Positions 1 through 6,606 of a DNA stretch of 19,354 nucleotides are shown piece by piece. Every line of letters begins with the position of its first letter. Position 1 is the first letter of the stretch. The DNA comes from Flavobacteriaceae bacterium (GTDB taxonomy: Bacteria > Bacteroidota > Bacteroidia > Flavobacteriales > Flavobacteriaceae), in assembly GCA_002713705.1 (NCBI GenBank), contig PAUJ01000025.1:9758-29111 (forward strand), read 5' to 3'. A model generated the notes under the pieces. That model was not told where the DNA came from, searched no databases, and was given only the letters and a program-made list of their open reading frames with translations. Position numbers and translations under genes: made by a program.

Positions 1-285
1 GCATTATGTCAAAAAGGTCTACTTAAAGTTTATAGAGATAAAGATATGAATGATGAGTATGATTTAGTAGAAGAAAATGTACATGAAGGTATTTATGGTA
101 TTAATATTCATAAGGCAGGTTCAAGATCAGCAGGTTCTACACAAGTAGATAAATGGTCAGCAGGATGTCAGGTTTTCTCAAAAGAAGACGATTTCTACGA
201 CTTTATGAATGTTATGTATAAATCTAGAGATAGATGGGGAAATTCCTTCACTTATACTCTAATTAACTCAAAAGACATTTCTTAA
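1..285 (+). CDS. C-terminal part of a probable cell-wall enzyme, L,D-transpeptidase/YkuD-like (partial)
   Basis: The reading frame is open from base 1, so the gene starts upstream of the window and only about 94 C-terminal residues are seen; an ATG at 46 is internal to this frame. The visible part has a GINIHKAG segment and, about 20 residues later, WSAGCQVF. A His followed by a Ser-x-Gly-Cys motif resembles the catalytic His/Cys arrangement of YkuD-type L,D-transpeptidases, which act on peptidoglycan peptides. The spacing is not a perfect match to that family, so the family is inferred. Two small membrane proteins follow directly, which fits a lysis or cell-wall role. Another cysteine-dependent peptidoglycan enzyme is possible. 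Confidence 0.55.
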   Translation, partial: ALCQKGLLKVYRDKDMNDEYDLVEENVHEGIYGINIHKAGSRSAGSTQVDKWSAGCQVFSKEDDFYDFMNVMYKSRDRWGNSFTYTLINSKDIS

Positions 286-323
286 AGATATATACAGTAT
301 ATTTTAAAAATATCTAGCCTAAA

Positions 324-572
324 ATGAAAAAGATAATTAACTGGCTTTCAGGTCTCCTGAAAGACGAGAAGGGAACACCTTCATCAAAAAGGTTCATTGG
401 AATATTAGCAGGAGTTACTTTATGTGCTGCTCTAATGATAAACCTTTACACAGACATGCCGGTAGAACCAACACTAGTAAATGCTGTTGCAGCAATTTGT
501 ATTGGTGGACTTGGTTTAGCATCTGCTGATAAAATCTTCGGAAAGAAGAAAGAAAACGCAGAAGAGCTATAA
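324..572 (+). CDS. Small two-helix membrane protein, holin candidate
   Basis: This 82-residue protein has a charged N-terminus with KGTPSSKR at about 17-23, a hydrophobic helix at about 24-43, a short polar turn, a second hydrophobic helix at about 50-67, and a basic-acidic tail with GKKKENAEEL. Two helices, small size and charged ends are typical of phage holins, which make inner-membrane lesions that let cell-wall enzymes reach peptidoglycan. The KGxPSSKR stretch before the first helix recalls small phage membrane proteins annotated as holins. It lies 38 bases after a probable cell-wall enzyme and before another small membrane protein. The function is inferred from topology and context. Confidence 0.6.
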   Translation: MKKIINWLSGLLKDEKGTPSSKRFIGILAGVTLCAALMINLYTDMPVEPTLVNAVAAICIGGLGLASADKIFGKKKENAEEL

Positions 573-576
573 GGTA

Positions 577-605
577 TTTAAAGACTCGGGGTGCGGGGCT
601 TTAAA
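577..605 (+). other. GC-rich hairpin between the two small membrane protein genes
   Basis: TTTAAAG at 577-583 pairs perfectly with CTTTAAA at 599-605, and CTC/GGG can extend the stem inside. The enclosed stretch is strikingly G-rich for this AT-rich window. The downstream run is A rather than T, so it is not a normal rho-independent terminator on this strand. It could attenuate transcription, protect RNA ends, or hide the start site of the gene at 620. No function is shown. Confidence 0.4.
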
Positions 606-619
606 AAAATCACAAAATC

Positions 620-844
620 ATGAAAGACATATTTGGAAAAGTAGGCGACTTTTTAGGTGGCCTATCTACAATCCTAGTATCATTTGTTTCACTTAGCATT
701 TTAGTTGAAGTAGTATTCGGCGTAGGTGTTTTCGGAACTAATGTTGTAGGAAATGTTATGGAGATTGTAAAATCTCTTGGTGATGGCGGATTCGTTGGCT
801 TAGTTGCTTTACTAATCCTATGGAAAGTATTCGATAAGAAATAA
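620..844 (+). CDS. Small hydrophobic membrane protein, second holin/antiholin candidate
   Basis: The protein is 74 residues long and almost entirely hydrophobic, with Gly- and Val-rich helices at about 15-40 and 55-70 and a short charged C-terminus (WKVFDKK). It resembles small phage holin or antiholin proteins in size and topology but has no diagnostic motif. It is the last gene before a strong terminator, so it probably shares a transcript with the holin-like gene at 324 and the upstream cell-wall enzyme gene. A holin/antiholin pair is a reasonable inference from the arrangement. An unrelated small envelope protein is possible. Confidence 0.5.
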   Translation: MKDIFGKVGDFLGGLSTILVSFVSLSILVEVVFGVGVFGTNVVGNVMEIVKSLGDGGFVGLVALLILWKVFDKK

Positions 845-868
845 GAGTACTAAGCAAACCACAATTTT

Positions 869-897
869 AAAGCCCAGTTAACGCTGGGCTTTTTTTG
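869..897 (+). terminator. Rho-independent terminator
   Basis: AAAGCCCAG and CTGGGCTTT form a stem around a short TTAACG loop, followed by seven T residues in all. It closes the holin-like gene group and separates it from the glutamine amidotransferase gene. Confidence 0.9.
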
Positions 898-932
898 TAA
901 ACAATGTTCAGTTTAAGACTATAAATATACAG

Positions 933-1520
933 ATGAATTTATACATTGCACCTCCTAGAGGTAAAAAGGAAAAAGAATCATATCTAGCTTGGGTAACTGG
1001 ACTAGGTTTTACGCCAATATGGTTAGACCTAAGACGTAAAGTTAAAGGACCTCTATTATTGTGCGGTGGTGCAGATATTGGCAAAGATCCAGAAAGAGAC
1101 CGAAGGGAATACATCTGGATAAAACAGGCTTTAGAAGCTGGACATCAAATTATTGGAGTTTGCCGTGGTATGCAAATACTTAATCAATATTTCGGTGGTA
1201 AAGTGACAGACTTAAATGAAGCCATAGTAGAAGACCATAAAGCAGCTAACTTTGCAGAGAACACAGATCATAGTGGCAAACCTTCACAATTTCATATAGT
1301 AGAAGATCTAGATGGTAATTTAATGAAGGTAAATTCTAGACACCATCAGCATTGTATTGATATACCTACTAATTTTAAAGTTACACATATATCATATCCA
1401 TATATAACTCATATAACTGAAGGTTTTAAAGATGAGGACCAAAAAATATGGGCAGTGCAATGGCACCCAGAGAGACAGGAATCGGAAAATAACGATTATC
1501 CCCTGTCAGTTTTAAAATAA
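933..1520 (+). CDS. Class I glutamine amidotransferase, gamma-glutamyl hydrolase (PuuD/peptidase C26)-like
   Basis: The triad of class I glutamine amidotransferases is visible: the nucleophile elbow GVCRGMQ with Cys77, and QWHPE with His178 and Glu180. VNSRHHQ at about 133-139 is typical of the PuuD/peptidase C26 branch, which hydrolyses gamma-glutamyl amide bonds, and LCGGADIG at about 43-50 matches the early glycine-rich loop. At 195 residues it is shorter than PuuD (about 250) but keeps all catalytic residues, so it is probably active. It starts just after a terminator and its stop codon lies inside the repeats of the next promoter. In some phages C26 enzymes accompany ATP-grasp amidoligases; none is visible here. 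The substrate is unknown. Confidence 0.85.
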   Translation: MNLYIAPPRGKKEKESYLAWVTGLGFTPIWLDLRRKVKGPLLLCGGADIGKDPERDRREYIWIKQALEAGHQIIGVCRGMQILNQYFGGKVTDLNEAIVEDHKAANFAENTDHSGKPSQFHIVEDLDGNLMKVNSRHHQHCIDIPTNFKVTHISYPYITHITEGFKDEDQKIWAVQWHPERQESENNDYPLSVLK

Positions 1521-1546
1521 TTGCAAAATAATTGCAAAATAATTGC
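1514..1546 (+). repeat. Three tandem copies of an 11-bp repeat at the promoter
   Basis: AAAATAATTGC occurs three times head to tail (1514-1524, 1525-1535, 1536-1546). The stop codon of the amidotransferase gene (1518-1520) lies in the first copy. The period is close to one helical turn, so bound proteins would sit on the same face of DNA. Single copies of the same or a one-base variant lie at the equivalent place in three related promoters, which makes this a candidate regulator-binding or UP-like element. Confidence 0.75.
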
Positions 1547-1595
1547 CAAAACATTTTTTTATGTCAGATATTTTTCGTATATTAGTACTGTAATT
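1535..1595 (+). promoter_or_regulatory. 61-bp conserved phage promoter, copy 1
   Basis: It contains CAAAATAATTGCC, a variable 7-mer, a T run, TGTCAGATATTTTTCG, then TATATTAGTACTGTAATT. The same 61-base arrangement occurs at 3131, 8768 and 9831. TATATTAG resembles the Bacteroidetes -7 box (TAnnTTTG); alternatively TGTAATTA could be a -10 box. It lies 18 bases upstream of the ATG at 1613. The A-rich leader up to that ATG is the same as in the copy at 3131. Confidence 0.8.
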
Positions 1596-1612
1596 AAAAA
1601 CAAACACAAATT

Positions 1613-1909
1613 ATGAAAAACATCGTTCACATCAATTGCCAATACTACGAGAACAAAGCCTTTTATGAAGGTGGGGAAGCTTGGAAGCCTAAAGGTGGCC
1701 ATAAGTTTCAAATCGAAATGGACACAGACATCCTTATGTACTGTGAAGATTCAACTGCTATCTTTAGTAAGATGGTAGAGGCACACAACACGGATCTAGA
1801 GAGATTCAAATATATAGACTATGAAATCATTTGGCAGACACCTACAGTTTTAGGTACTGTTGAGGATTTCCTTAAAATTAATTCTGAATTATCAGAAACT
1901 ATCGCGTAA
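1613..1909 (+). CDS. Hypothetical protein (98 aa) driven by the conserved promoter
   Basis: I do not recognise this protein. It is soluble, has no membrane segment, and carries two Cys (near 9 and 44) and several Tyr/Trp residues, with an acidic C-terminal helix (TVEDFLKINSELSETIA). It is the first gene after promoter copy 1 and starts in the leader AAACACAAATT-ATG, which lacks a Shine-Dalgarno sequence, as is common in Bacteroidetes. Being first after a strong-looking promoter suggests high expression. A second promoter-like motif overlaps its 3' end and could add transcription of the next gene. Confidence 0.75.
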   Translation: MKNIVHINCQYYENKAFYEGGEAWKPKGGHKFQIEMDTDILMYCEDSTAIFSKMVEAHNTDLERFKYIDYEIIWQTPTVLGTVEDFLKINSELSETIA

Positions 1910-1924
1910 CTAATTGTATAACTA
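1894..1924 (+). promoter_or_regulatory. Promoter, variant of the TGAAAC-N17-TATAATTA class
   Basis: AGAAAC (1894-1899) is followed after 17 bases by TATAACTA (1917-1924). This is one mismatch in each box from the three perfect copies at 6142, 6551 and 15818, with identical spacing. It lies 21 bases upstream of the ATG at 1946. Confidence 0.5.
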
Positions 1925-1945
1925 ATAACAAATAAATTTTTATCT

Positions 1946-3076
1946 ATGCCACAGATTCAAACACTATCAAGCGACATTATCGCTAATCGTAAAGCGGAAA
2001 CCCGCAATTCACAGTCTCTTCGTAAGACTGTTGCTATCCGAGACATTCAACTTATTAATGATACTACTATTGAGTATCAAGGTAAAAGGTTGGTAATCAC
2101 TAAAGACGCTTTTAAAGGTCTTATGAAAATGATTGGAATGTCACAGACATTTGCTTCTAAATTTGAGAAGCTTTTTAATCCTGAGACTAAAGCTAAATTC
2201 ATCAACCAGATGAAAAATGCAATGGCTACTCAGTTGAATGAAATGACTATCATTCTTTCTCCTACCACTAAAAAAGTAGTTGGCTTTTCAAAAAAAGCTA
2301 CAGACCTTATCTCACATGATCGTTTTATCGGTCTTACAGATCGTCTTGTAGATCAAAATGGTTTTGAAATCACTAACTGGGGTGTAGATGCAAACAATGG
2401 TTCTGTAACTATTAACGCTTTCAATCCTAAAGCTCAATTCGGAGTTGATGGAGTTGCAAACGAAGTATTTACTGCAGGTTTGACAATGAAGAATTCACCT
2501 CTTGGAGGTATTCAAGTTATGCCATACGTAAACCGACTATGGTGTGCTAATGGATGTACAACTGCTATGGCTTCTGAGTCTTATGCACTTAACGATCTTT
2601 CAGGAGATTCAATGGAAAAGTTCTTCGAGCACATGTCTCAATTGCGTAAGAACAAATTTATTCCTACTGGATTTCAAGATAAAGTGAAACAAGCTATTAA
2701 CACTCCTGCTTCTATGCGAGAAATGTCTTGGGCACATAATCAAATTAAAAAGCACGTTGGCGATAAAGCTGAAAGCTGGATTCCACTTATGGAGAACGAG
2801 GCTGCTTATTCTAAAGCTAATATCGGTATCGTTGAGCCTAAGTCGGCTAAGTCAAATCAGTCAATCTGGTCTGTCGTAAACGGTATGACACACGTTGCAA
2901 CACACGCGCCTGACATGTTTGCAATAGGCATGCAAGACAAAGACTCTACAGAGTTGATGGTACAAGCTGGTAACCTTCTTGGTCGTCAATGGAACCTTCA
3001 AGGAGCAACACGTTCGCCATTCGCGGAAGATGCTCACATGGACACTGTAAGTCAAGTAGGAGCAATGCTTAACTAA
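1946..3076 (+). CDS. DUF932-like phage/plasmid protein (376 aa)
   Basis: The middle of the protein, around residues 180-207, has a conserved-looking block ending MPYVNRLWCANGC, similar to the R-L-V-C-x-N-G motif of DUF932 (phage/plasmid-like TIGR03299) proteins, whose function is unknown. There is no signal peptide or membrane segment. Codon use differs from most neighbours: 11 of 12 Arg codons are CGN and none is AGA, and CTT is favoured for Leu, whereas nearby genes use mostly AGA and TTA/CTA. This fits very high expression or a separate origin. A promoter variant lies just upstream, and a strong terminator follows, so the gene can be a single transcript. The family call is tentative. Confidence 0.6.
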   Translation: MPQIQTLSSDIIANRKAETRNSQSLRKTVAIRDIQLINDTTIEYQGKRLVITKDAFKGLMKMIGMSQTFASKFEKLFNPETKAKFINQMKNAMATQLNEMTIILSPTTKKVVGFSKKATDLISHDRFIGLTDRLVDQNGFEITNWGVDANNGSVTINAFNPKAQFGVDGVANEVFTAGLTMKNSPLGGIQVMPYVNRLWCANGCTTAMASESYALNDLSGDSMEKFFEHMSQLRKNKFIPTGFQDKVKQAINTPASMREMSWAHNQIKKHVGDKAESWIPLMENEAAYSKANIGIVEPKSAKSNQSIWSVVNGMTHVATHAPDMFAIGMQDKDSTELMVQAGNLLGRQWNLQGATRSPFAEDAHMDTVSQVGAMLN

Positions 3077-3100
3077 ACTTACTTAACCTTCCTTAAAAGT

Positions 3101-3129
3101 GGGGCTTCATTCGAAGCCTCATTTTTTTT
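3101..3129 (+). terminator. Rho-independent terminator
   Basis: GGGGCTTC pairs with GAAGCCTC (8 bp, one G-U) around an ATTC loop and is followed by A and eight T residues. It closes the DUF932-like gene and directly abuts promoter copy 2. Confidence 0.9.
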
Positions 3130-3130
3130 G

Positions 3131-3191
3131 CAAAATAATTGCCTCTAGATTTTTTTATGTCAGATATTTTTCGTATATTAGTACTGTAATT
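3131..3191 (+). promoter_or_regulatory. 61-bp conserved phage promoter, copy 2
   Basis: It has the same arrangement as the copy at 1535: CAAAATAATTGCC, the 7-mer TCTAGAT, a T run, TGTCAGATATTTTTCG, TATATTAGTACTGTAATT. Identity with copy 1 continues to the start codon at 3209. It begins one base after a terminator, so it founds a new transcript carrying the small gene at 3209 and the DNA ligase. Confidence 0.8.
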
Positions 3192-3208
3192 AAAAACAAA
3201 CACAAATT

Positions 3209-3409
3209 ATGAGCGAATTAAAAAACAAACAATACATGTTTACCTTCGAAGGCGGAGGTTGGAACACTGTATGGGCTAAGACTAAGCGCGGGGCCATCAA
3301 AGCTGCACTTAAGGAATATAAAGATTCTGATACTTTGAATCCTATTCCTACTTCGTTTCACAAAGCTACCGAAGAGGGTCTTCGAGCTGCAATGTCTTTA
3401 TTCTACTAA
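3209..3409 (+). CDS. Hypothetical protein (66 aa)
   Basis: This small soluble protein is not recognised. Near the N-terminus it has YMFTFEGGGWNTVWAKTKRGA, which may form a beta hairpin leading into a helix (KRGAIKAALKEYKD). It starts right after the A-rich leader of promoter copy 2, and only one base separates its stop codon from the ATG of the DNA ligase gene, so the two are probably translated in a coupled way. It could be a regulator or partner of DNA metabolism, but only the neighbourhood supports that. Confidence 0.75.
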   Translation: MSELKNKQYMFTFEGGGWNTVWAKTKRGAIKAALKEYKDSDTLNPIPTSFHKATEEGLRAAMSLFY

Positions 3410-3410
3410 T

Positions 3411-4700
3411 ATGACAGATTTTCAACTTATATCAGATTTCGTCGAAGCATCAAATGCTACGAACTCTAACTCAGACAAATTAGAAGTGCTAAAAACATAT
3501 ACTCAATATGAGTCAGTATGTAAAGCACTTAATTATACTTATGACACCTACAAACAATATGGTGTTACTTCTGCTAACTGCAAGAAGAATTCAGATCTTA
3601 TGGGACATCCTAATACTTACGGAAGTATTTTTACTCTACTTGACGACCTTAACAATAGAGTTTGTACAGGTCACACAGCAATCGCTAACGTCAATAGATT
3701 TGTACATGAGAACTATATCTACAAAGATCTTATTTTTAATATCATTGACAGAAACCTAAAGACTAGGTCAACTGCTTCTATGATTAACAAGGTAAAACCA
3801 GGACTTATTCCTACATTTGATGTGGCACTTGCCAAAGCTTTTGATGAGAAGACTCAGAAGAAAGTAGATTGGAATGATTGTTGGTTTGTCTCAAGAAAAC
3901 TTGATGGTGTAAGATGTCTTACTGTTATTGATGAAAACGGAGAGCCTAAGTTCTTCTCACGTCAAGGTAAAGAATTCTTGACACTTGACAATCTTAAAAC
4001 AGATATTAAAGCACTTGGCTTAAAGAATACAGTTCTTGATGGCGAAGTTTGTATTGTAGATGATAATGGTGATGAAGACTTTGCTGGTATCATTAAAGAA
4101 ATTAAACGTAAAGATCACGTCATTAAAACTCCATTCTACTGGATGTTTGACATGTTGACAATGGAAGAGTTTAGCTCTAAAAAGTCAAAATCAGTTTTTG
4201 CTGAAAGAATTGCAAACCTACAACGTATCTCTAAAGAATCTAAATTTATCGGAGTACTAGATCAGTGGATTGGAAGTGATAAAGTCTTCTCAGAAATGAT
4301 GGCAGAATCTAAAGCCGGTGGATGGGAAGGTCTAATGCTTAGAAAGAATGAAACATATAAAGGTAAAAGATCTACTGATATTCTAAAAGTTAAGCAGATG
4401 TTTGATGAAGAATATATTGTAGTCGATCTTGAGAATGACGTCCATAGAGTTATTGTAGATGGTGCTGAGGTTGAGGAACTGATGCTAAAGAATGTTATCA
4501 TTGAACATAAAGGGAATCAGGTACGAGTAGGTAGTGGCTTCAGTCACGAACAGAGACGCCACTACTTTGAAAACCCTAACGAGATTCTAGGGAAGCAGAT
4601 TACAGTACAATACTTTGAAGAATCTCAAAGCAAGTCAGGAGAATACTCGTTGAGGTTCCCAGTAATCAAAGCCGTTTATGACGGAGTAAGAACATTTTAA
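3411..4700 (+). CDS. lig: ATP-dependent DNA ligase, T4 gp30-like
   Basis: The enzyme seals nicks in duplex DNA through a ligase-AMP intermediate. Nucleotidyltransferase motifs appear in order: motif I KLDGVR at 163-168 with Lys163 as AMP acceptor, motif III LDGEV at 209-213, motif IIIa YWMFDML at 243-249, motif IV EGLMLRK at 306-312, and motif V LKVK at 325-328. An OB-fold-like C-terminal region follows. The helical N-terminal part (LNNRVCTGHTA, then KTRSTASMINKVKPGLIP) resembles the N-terminal domain of T4 gp30 rather than the short T7 ligase; 429 residues compares with 487 in T4. It probably serves lagging-strand replication and repair in the cytoplasm. Confidence 0.95.
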   Translation: MTDFQLISDFVEASNATNSNSDKLEVLKTYTQYESVCKALNYTYDTYKQYGVTSANCKKNSDLMGHPNTYGSIFTLLDDLNNRVCTGHTAIANVNRFVHENYIYKDLIFNIIDRNLKTRSTASMINKVKPGLIPTFDVALAKAFDEKTQKKVDWNDCWFVSRKLDGVRCLTVIDENGEPKFFSRQGKEFLTLDNLKTDIKALGLKNTVLDGEVCIVDDNGDEDFAGIIKEIKRKDHVIKTPFYWMFDMLTMEEFSSKKSKSVFAERIANLQRISKESKFIGVLDQWIGSDKVFSEMMAESKAGGWEGLMLRKNETYKGKRSTDILKVKQMFDEEYIVVDLENDVHRVIVDGAEVEELMLKNVIIEHKGNQVRVGSGFSHEQRRHYFENPNEILGKQITVQYFEESQSKSGEYSLRFPVIKAVYDGVRTF

Positions 4701-4710
4701 TAAAACAAAT

Positions 4711-4827
4711 ATGAATAAAATCAAAACAATAATCAAAAAGATAGACAGCGTAGACGTTGTGCTGATCACAGCATTTGGACTCTATGTAACTCTACTAATT
4801 TCTAACCTCTTAAAAATGATACCATGA
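4711..4827 (+). CDS. Very small membrane protein (38 aa)
   Basis: The frame from ATG 4711 to TGA 4827 encodes a basic N-terminus (MNKIKTIIKKIDSV) followed by one hydrophobic segment (VVLITAFGLYVTLLISNLL) and a short tail. It fits exactly between the ligase gene and the gene at 4824, and its stop overlaps the next start as ATGA. Gap-filling position, translational overlap and a credible single-span topology support it as real. Function is unknown. Confidence 0.6.
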   Translation: MNKIKTIIKKIDSVDVVLITAFGLYVTLLISNLLKMIP

Positions 4828-5048
4828 GATATACAGTAACCTACGAAGTTTACATTGAAGGCGACAATGATAAACATGCTTTTTCAAAAGCAGAACTAAT
4901 AGCCAAAAACCAGAACGCGTTGCACCCTAATCAACAGTGGGATGTACATAAATTACATATCACACCATTTGCTTCACTAAATGTACAAGAAGTAAATATT
5001 GATGCAATTAAAACCGAGAAATTACTAAAAGAAGATCTACCATTTTAA
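4824..5048 (+). CDS. Hypothetical protein with an SSB-like acidic C-terminal tip (74 aa)
   Basis: This small soluble protein is of no family I recognise. It begins with a probable beta strand (MRYTVTYEVYIEG) and a helix, and ends in KEDLPF. The terminal D-x-P-F resembles the C-terminal tip of bacterial single-stranded DNA-binding proteins (D-D-x-P-F), which docks many replication and repair proteins. With 74 residues it is too short for a standard SSB OB fold and no OB motif is evident. The start overlaps the previous stop by four bases. A role near DNA metabolism is suggested only by the tail and the ligase gene upstream. Confidence 0.7.
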   Translation: MRYTVTYEVYIEGDNDKHAFSKAELIAKNQNALHPNQQWDVHKLHITPFASLNVQEVNIDAIKTEKLLKEDLPF

Positions 5049-5058
5049 AACCAAAAAC

Positions 5059-5310
5059 ATGACACAAAAAGAAAGAACAATTAACGAACTAAGACAAGTT
5101 AAGGATAGTGTATATGACCATCCTAATAATAAAGATTTAACAGAAGTAGAACAGAACTTAATGAATGAGTTAAACTACAAAGCTACGTTAATCTTAAAAA
5201 TAGAAAAGTTACTTACAGAAAAAGAAGTACCACTAAATGTAAAATCCTTATATGCATTTTCTATAGAAGAACTAGAATCAGTTTGGACACTGTGGACAGC
5301 TAACGACTAA
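5059..5310 (+). CDS. Hypothetical helical protein (83 aa)
   Basis: No family is recognised. The sequence is mostly charged and helix-prone, with probable helices at about 1-17, 25-50 and 68-78, and no membrane segment. It begins 10 bases after the preceding gene and is followed by a clear terminator, so it is the last gene of the transcript that starts at promoter copy 2. Confidence 0.7.
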   Translation: MTQKERTINELRQVKDSVYDHPNNKDLTEVEQNLMNELNYKATLILKIEKLLTEKEVPLNVKSLYAFSIEELESVWTLWTAND

Positions 5311-5328
5311 TCAGTTAAACAAATTTTG

Positions 5329-5355
5329 AAAGTGGAGTAAACAAACTCCACTTTT
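5329..5355 (+). terminator. Rho-independent terminator
   Basis: AAAGTGGAGT (5329-5338) pairs perfectly with ACTCCACTTT around an AAACAA loop, ending in TTTT. It closes the ligase operon. Confidence 0.85.
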
Positions 5356-5381
5356 CTAGTATTACAATTATATACATTTTA

Positions 5382-5600
5382 ATGGTTAAGAAGAGTAACA
5401 AGATCGGCATCGAATTAGATGATTTCCATTACCATGAAGCTTTAGATAGACTTATGGTTACAATTAAACATATTGACCAACACCTGATACAACATCCTGT
5501 TTTAAAATTAGAAACAGAGGTAAAAGATCTTGTAGTAGATGGTACAGATAAATTATGGCTGGCATATCAAAAACTAACTGAACTTAAAGCAAACGAATAG
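5382..5600 (+). CDS. Hypothetical protein (72 aa)
   Basis: This soluble, charged, mainly helical protein (helices at about 17-38 and 50-70) is of unknown family. It is the first gene after the terminator at 5355; a short AT-rich stretch (TATACATTTT) lies in front of the ATG, but no promoter class seen elsewhere in the window matches. The stop codon lies about 30 bases before the next start. Confidence 0.7.
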   Translation: MVKKSNKIGIELDDFHYHEALDRLMVTIKHIDQHLIQHPVLKLETEVKDLVVDGTDKLWLAYQKLTELKANE

Positions 5601-5632
5601 TGAATAGATTGGGACAACAGAAAGGGGAATCA

Positions 5633-5788
5633 ATGTCTGACTGGGTAAAACGTCTCGATACAAGAAGTAAAAGAAATAAAAGATTAAGACTTATGAAAAA
5701 ATTAAATTGGCAAAAGCTCATTACATGGATTGTCATATTAGGTATCTCATACTTGATATGGAGTCCTGTACTTAAATCAATATTTTGA
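5633..5788 (+). CDS. Small basic single-span membrane protein (51 aa)
   Basis: I chose ATG 5633 because AAGGGGAA sits just upstream, one of the few Shine-Dalgarno-like sequences here; a GTG at 5600 would add 11 residues and overlap the previous stop. The protein has a very basic N-terminal half (DTRSKRNKRLRLMKKLN) and one membrane helix at about 31-47, which predicts the basic end in the cytoplasm. Its stop codon overlaps the TTG start of the next gene. Function is unknown. Confidence 0.65.
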   Translation: MSDWVKRLDTRSKRNKRLRLMKKLNWQKLITWIVILGISYLIWSPVLKSIF

Positions 5789-6144
5789 GACTACCAGGTA
5801 GAAAATGTAATAAGTGTGGTAAGAAATTACCAGCAAAAGCTTACAAAACAGATTTAAAGAAAACTTGTAAATCTTGTGAGCATCGTTGGTGGCGAGGTTT
5901 TCTTAGATACCTAGTACAACAAAAGAGATTAACTCCTGCAGAGAGAATGGCTAGCCGTGTAGGTTATATGGGTGCAGCTTTCTTAATGGCAGGTCAGTGG
6001 ACTGTAGAACCAGTTTTATTCATTATAGGTTTCTGCTGCGTCCTAGTTCAGGTTACATTTAGAAAACAATGGAACCTAGTAGTCTTACAATTGAATGGTC
6101 TAGTTGCATGGACAATTCATTTTGTAAAGACCTTTCTAAATTGA
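5785..6144 (+). CDS. Membrane protein with an N-terminal zinc ribbon (119 aa)
   Basis: Four cysteines in two CxxC pairs (Cys8/11 and Cys28/31) predict a small zinc ribbon, followed by a basic-aromatic stretch (HRWWRGFLRYL) and hydrophobic segments at about 60-95 that could cross the membrane twice. The start is TTG at 5785, overlapping the previous TGA by four bases; it is preferred because the next ATG would delete the whole zinc ribbon. Translational coupling to the small membrane protein suggests they act together. The family is not recognised. Confidence 0.65.
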   Translation: MRLPGRKCNKCGKKLPAKAYKTDLKKTCKSCEHRWWRGFLRYLVQQKRLTPAERMASRVGYMGAAFLMAGQWTVEPVLFIIGFCCVLVQVTFRKQWNLVVLQLNGLVAWTIHFVKTFLN

Positions 6145-6172
6145 AACTAATTCAGACTATCAACTATAATTA
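6142..6172 (+). promoter_or_regulatory. Promoter, TGAAAC-N17-TATAATTA class
   Basis: TGAAAC at 6142-6147 and TATAATTA at 6165-6172 are separated by 17 bases. The first box contains the stop codon of the upstream gene. The same pair with the same spacing occurs at 6551 and 15818. It serves the gene at 6194. Confidence 0.7.
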
Positions 6173-6193
6173 CTAATAACAAAAAAAATTAAC

Positions 6194-6553
6194 ATGGCAT
6201 ATCAGCTTAGAAAAGTAGAGAGGTACACAAATTGGGAAGCAACTAAAGCAGTTACTTTAAATCCTGAGGATTTTACAACTCTATCCACTCCATACACTGG
6301 CAATACAGAAAAGGAGTTTATGAATTACATACAAGAACTATATTATGAAGATTGGTACGAAATATGTGAAGAATTAGAAGCTTTAGATTACATGAAAGCA
6401 GCCGACGGACTATCAACACTATTTGAAGGTGAGATGGAGATCTATTCATCTACCACTGAAAAAGAAGAAGATATGTGGGTAGAAGTTGGCGAAGTAAACG
6501 AAGAATATTCAAAATATGGAGGATTTAACTCCAGTTTCAACACAATGAATTGA
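6194..6553 (+). CDS. Hypothetical acidic protein (119 aa)
   Basis: This strongly acidic protein is rich in Glu, Tyr and Trp, for example the stretch YYEDWYEICEELEALDY near the middle, without a membrane segment or signal peptide. It resembles no family I can name; acidity and size are compatible with a DNA-mimic or protein-binding inhibitor, but that is speculation. It has its own promoter and is followed by another promoter of the same class, so it may be a single-gene transcript. Confidence 0.7.
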   Translation: MAYQLRKVERYTNWEATKAVTLNPEDFTTLSTPYTGNTEKEFMNYIQELYYEDWYEICEELEALDYMKAADGLSTLFEGEMEIYSSTTEKEEDMWVEVGEVNEEYSKYGGFNSSFNTMN

Positions 6554-6581
6554 AACAAATCTAAAATAACTAGTATAATTA
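6551..6581 (+). promoter_or_regulatory. Promoter, TGAAAC-N17-TATAATTA class
   Basis: TGAAAC at 6551-6556, 17 bases, TATAATTA at 6574-6581; the first box again begins with the upstream stop codon. It drives the Hc1-like gene and very likely the structured RNA downstream, since no other promoter is evident before 6828. Confidence 0.7.
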
Positions 6582-6606
6582 ACAACTAATTTTAAAAAAG
6601 TAAAAA

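Noticed and set aside
920..927. TATAAATA, identical to the T4 late promoter box
   Set aside because: It ends 5 bases before the amidotransferase ATG, so transcription would start inside the gene; it may be chance in AT-rich DNA.
908..1114. Open frame on the - strand opposite the amidotransferase gene
   Set aside because: It lies antisense to a gene with a full catalytic triad and overlaps its start; no motif or separate promoter supports it.
3508..3759. 83-codon + strand frame inside the ligase gene
   Set aside because: It overlaps a fully supported ligase in another frame and has no motif.
5600..5632. GTG start extending the small membrane protein by 11 residues
   Set aside because: The ATG at 5633 has a good AGGGG sequence upstream, whereas the GTG has none; translation coupling from 5600 cannot be fully excluded.
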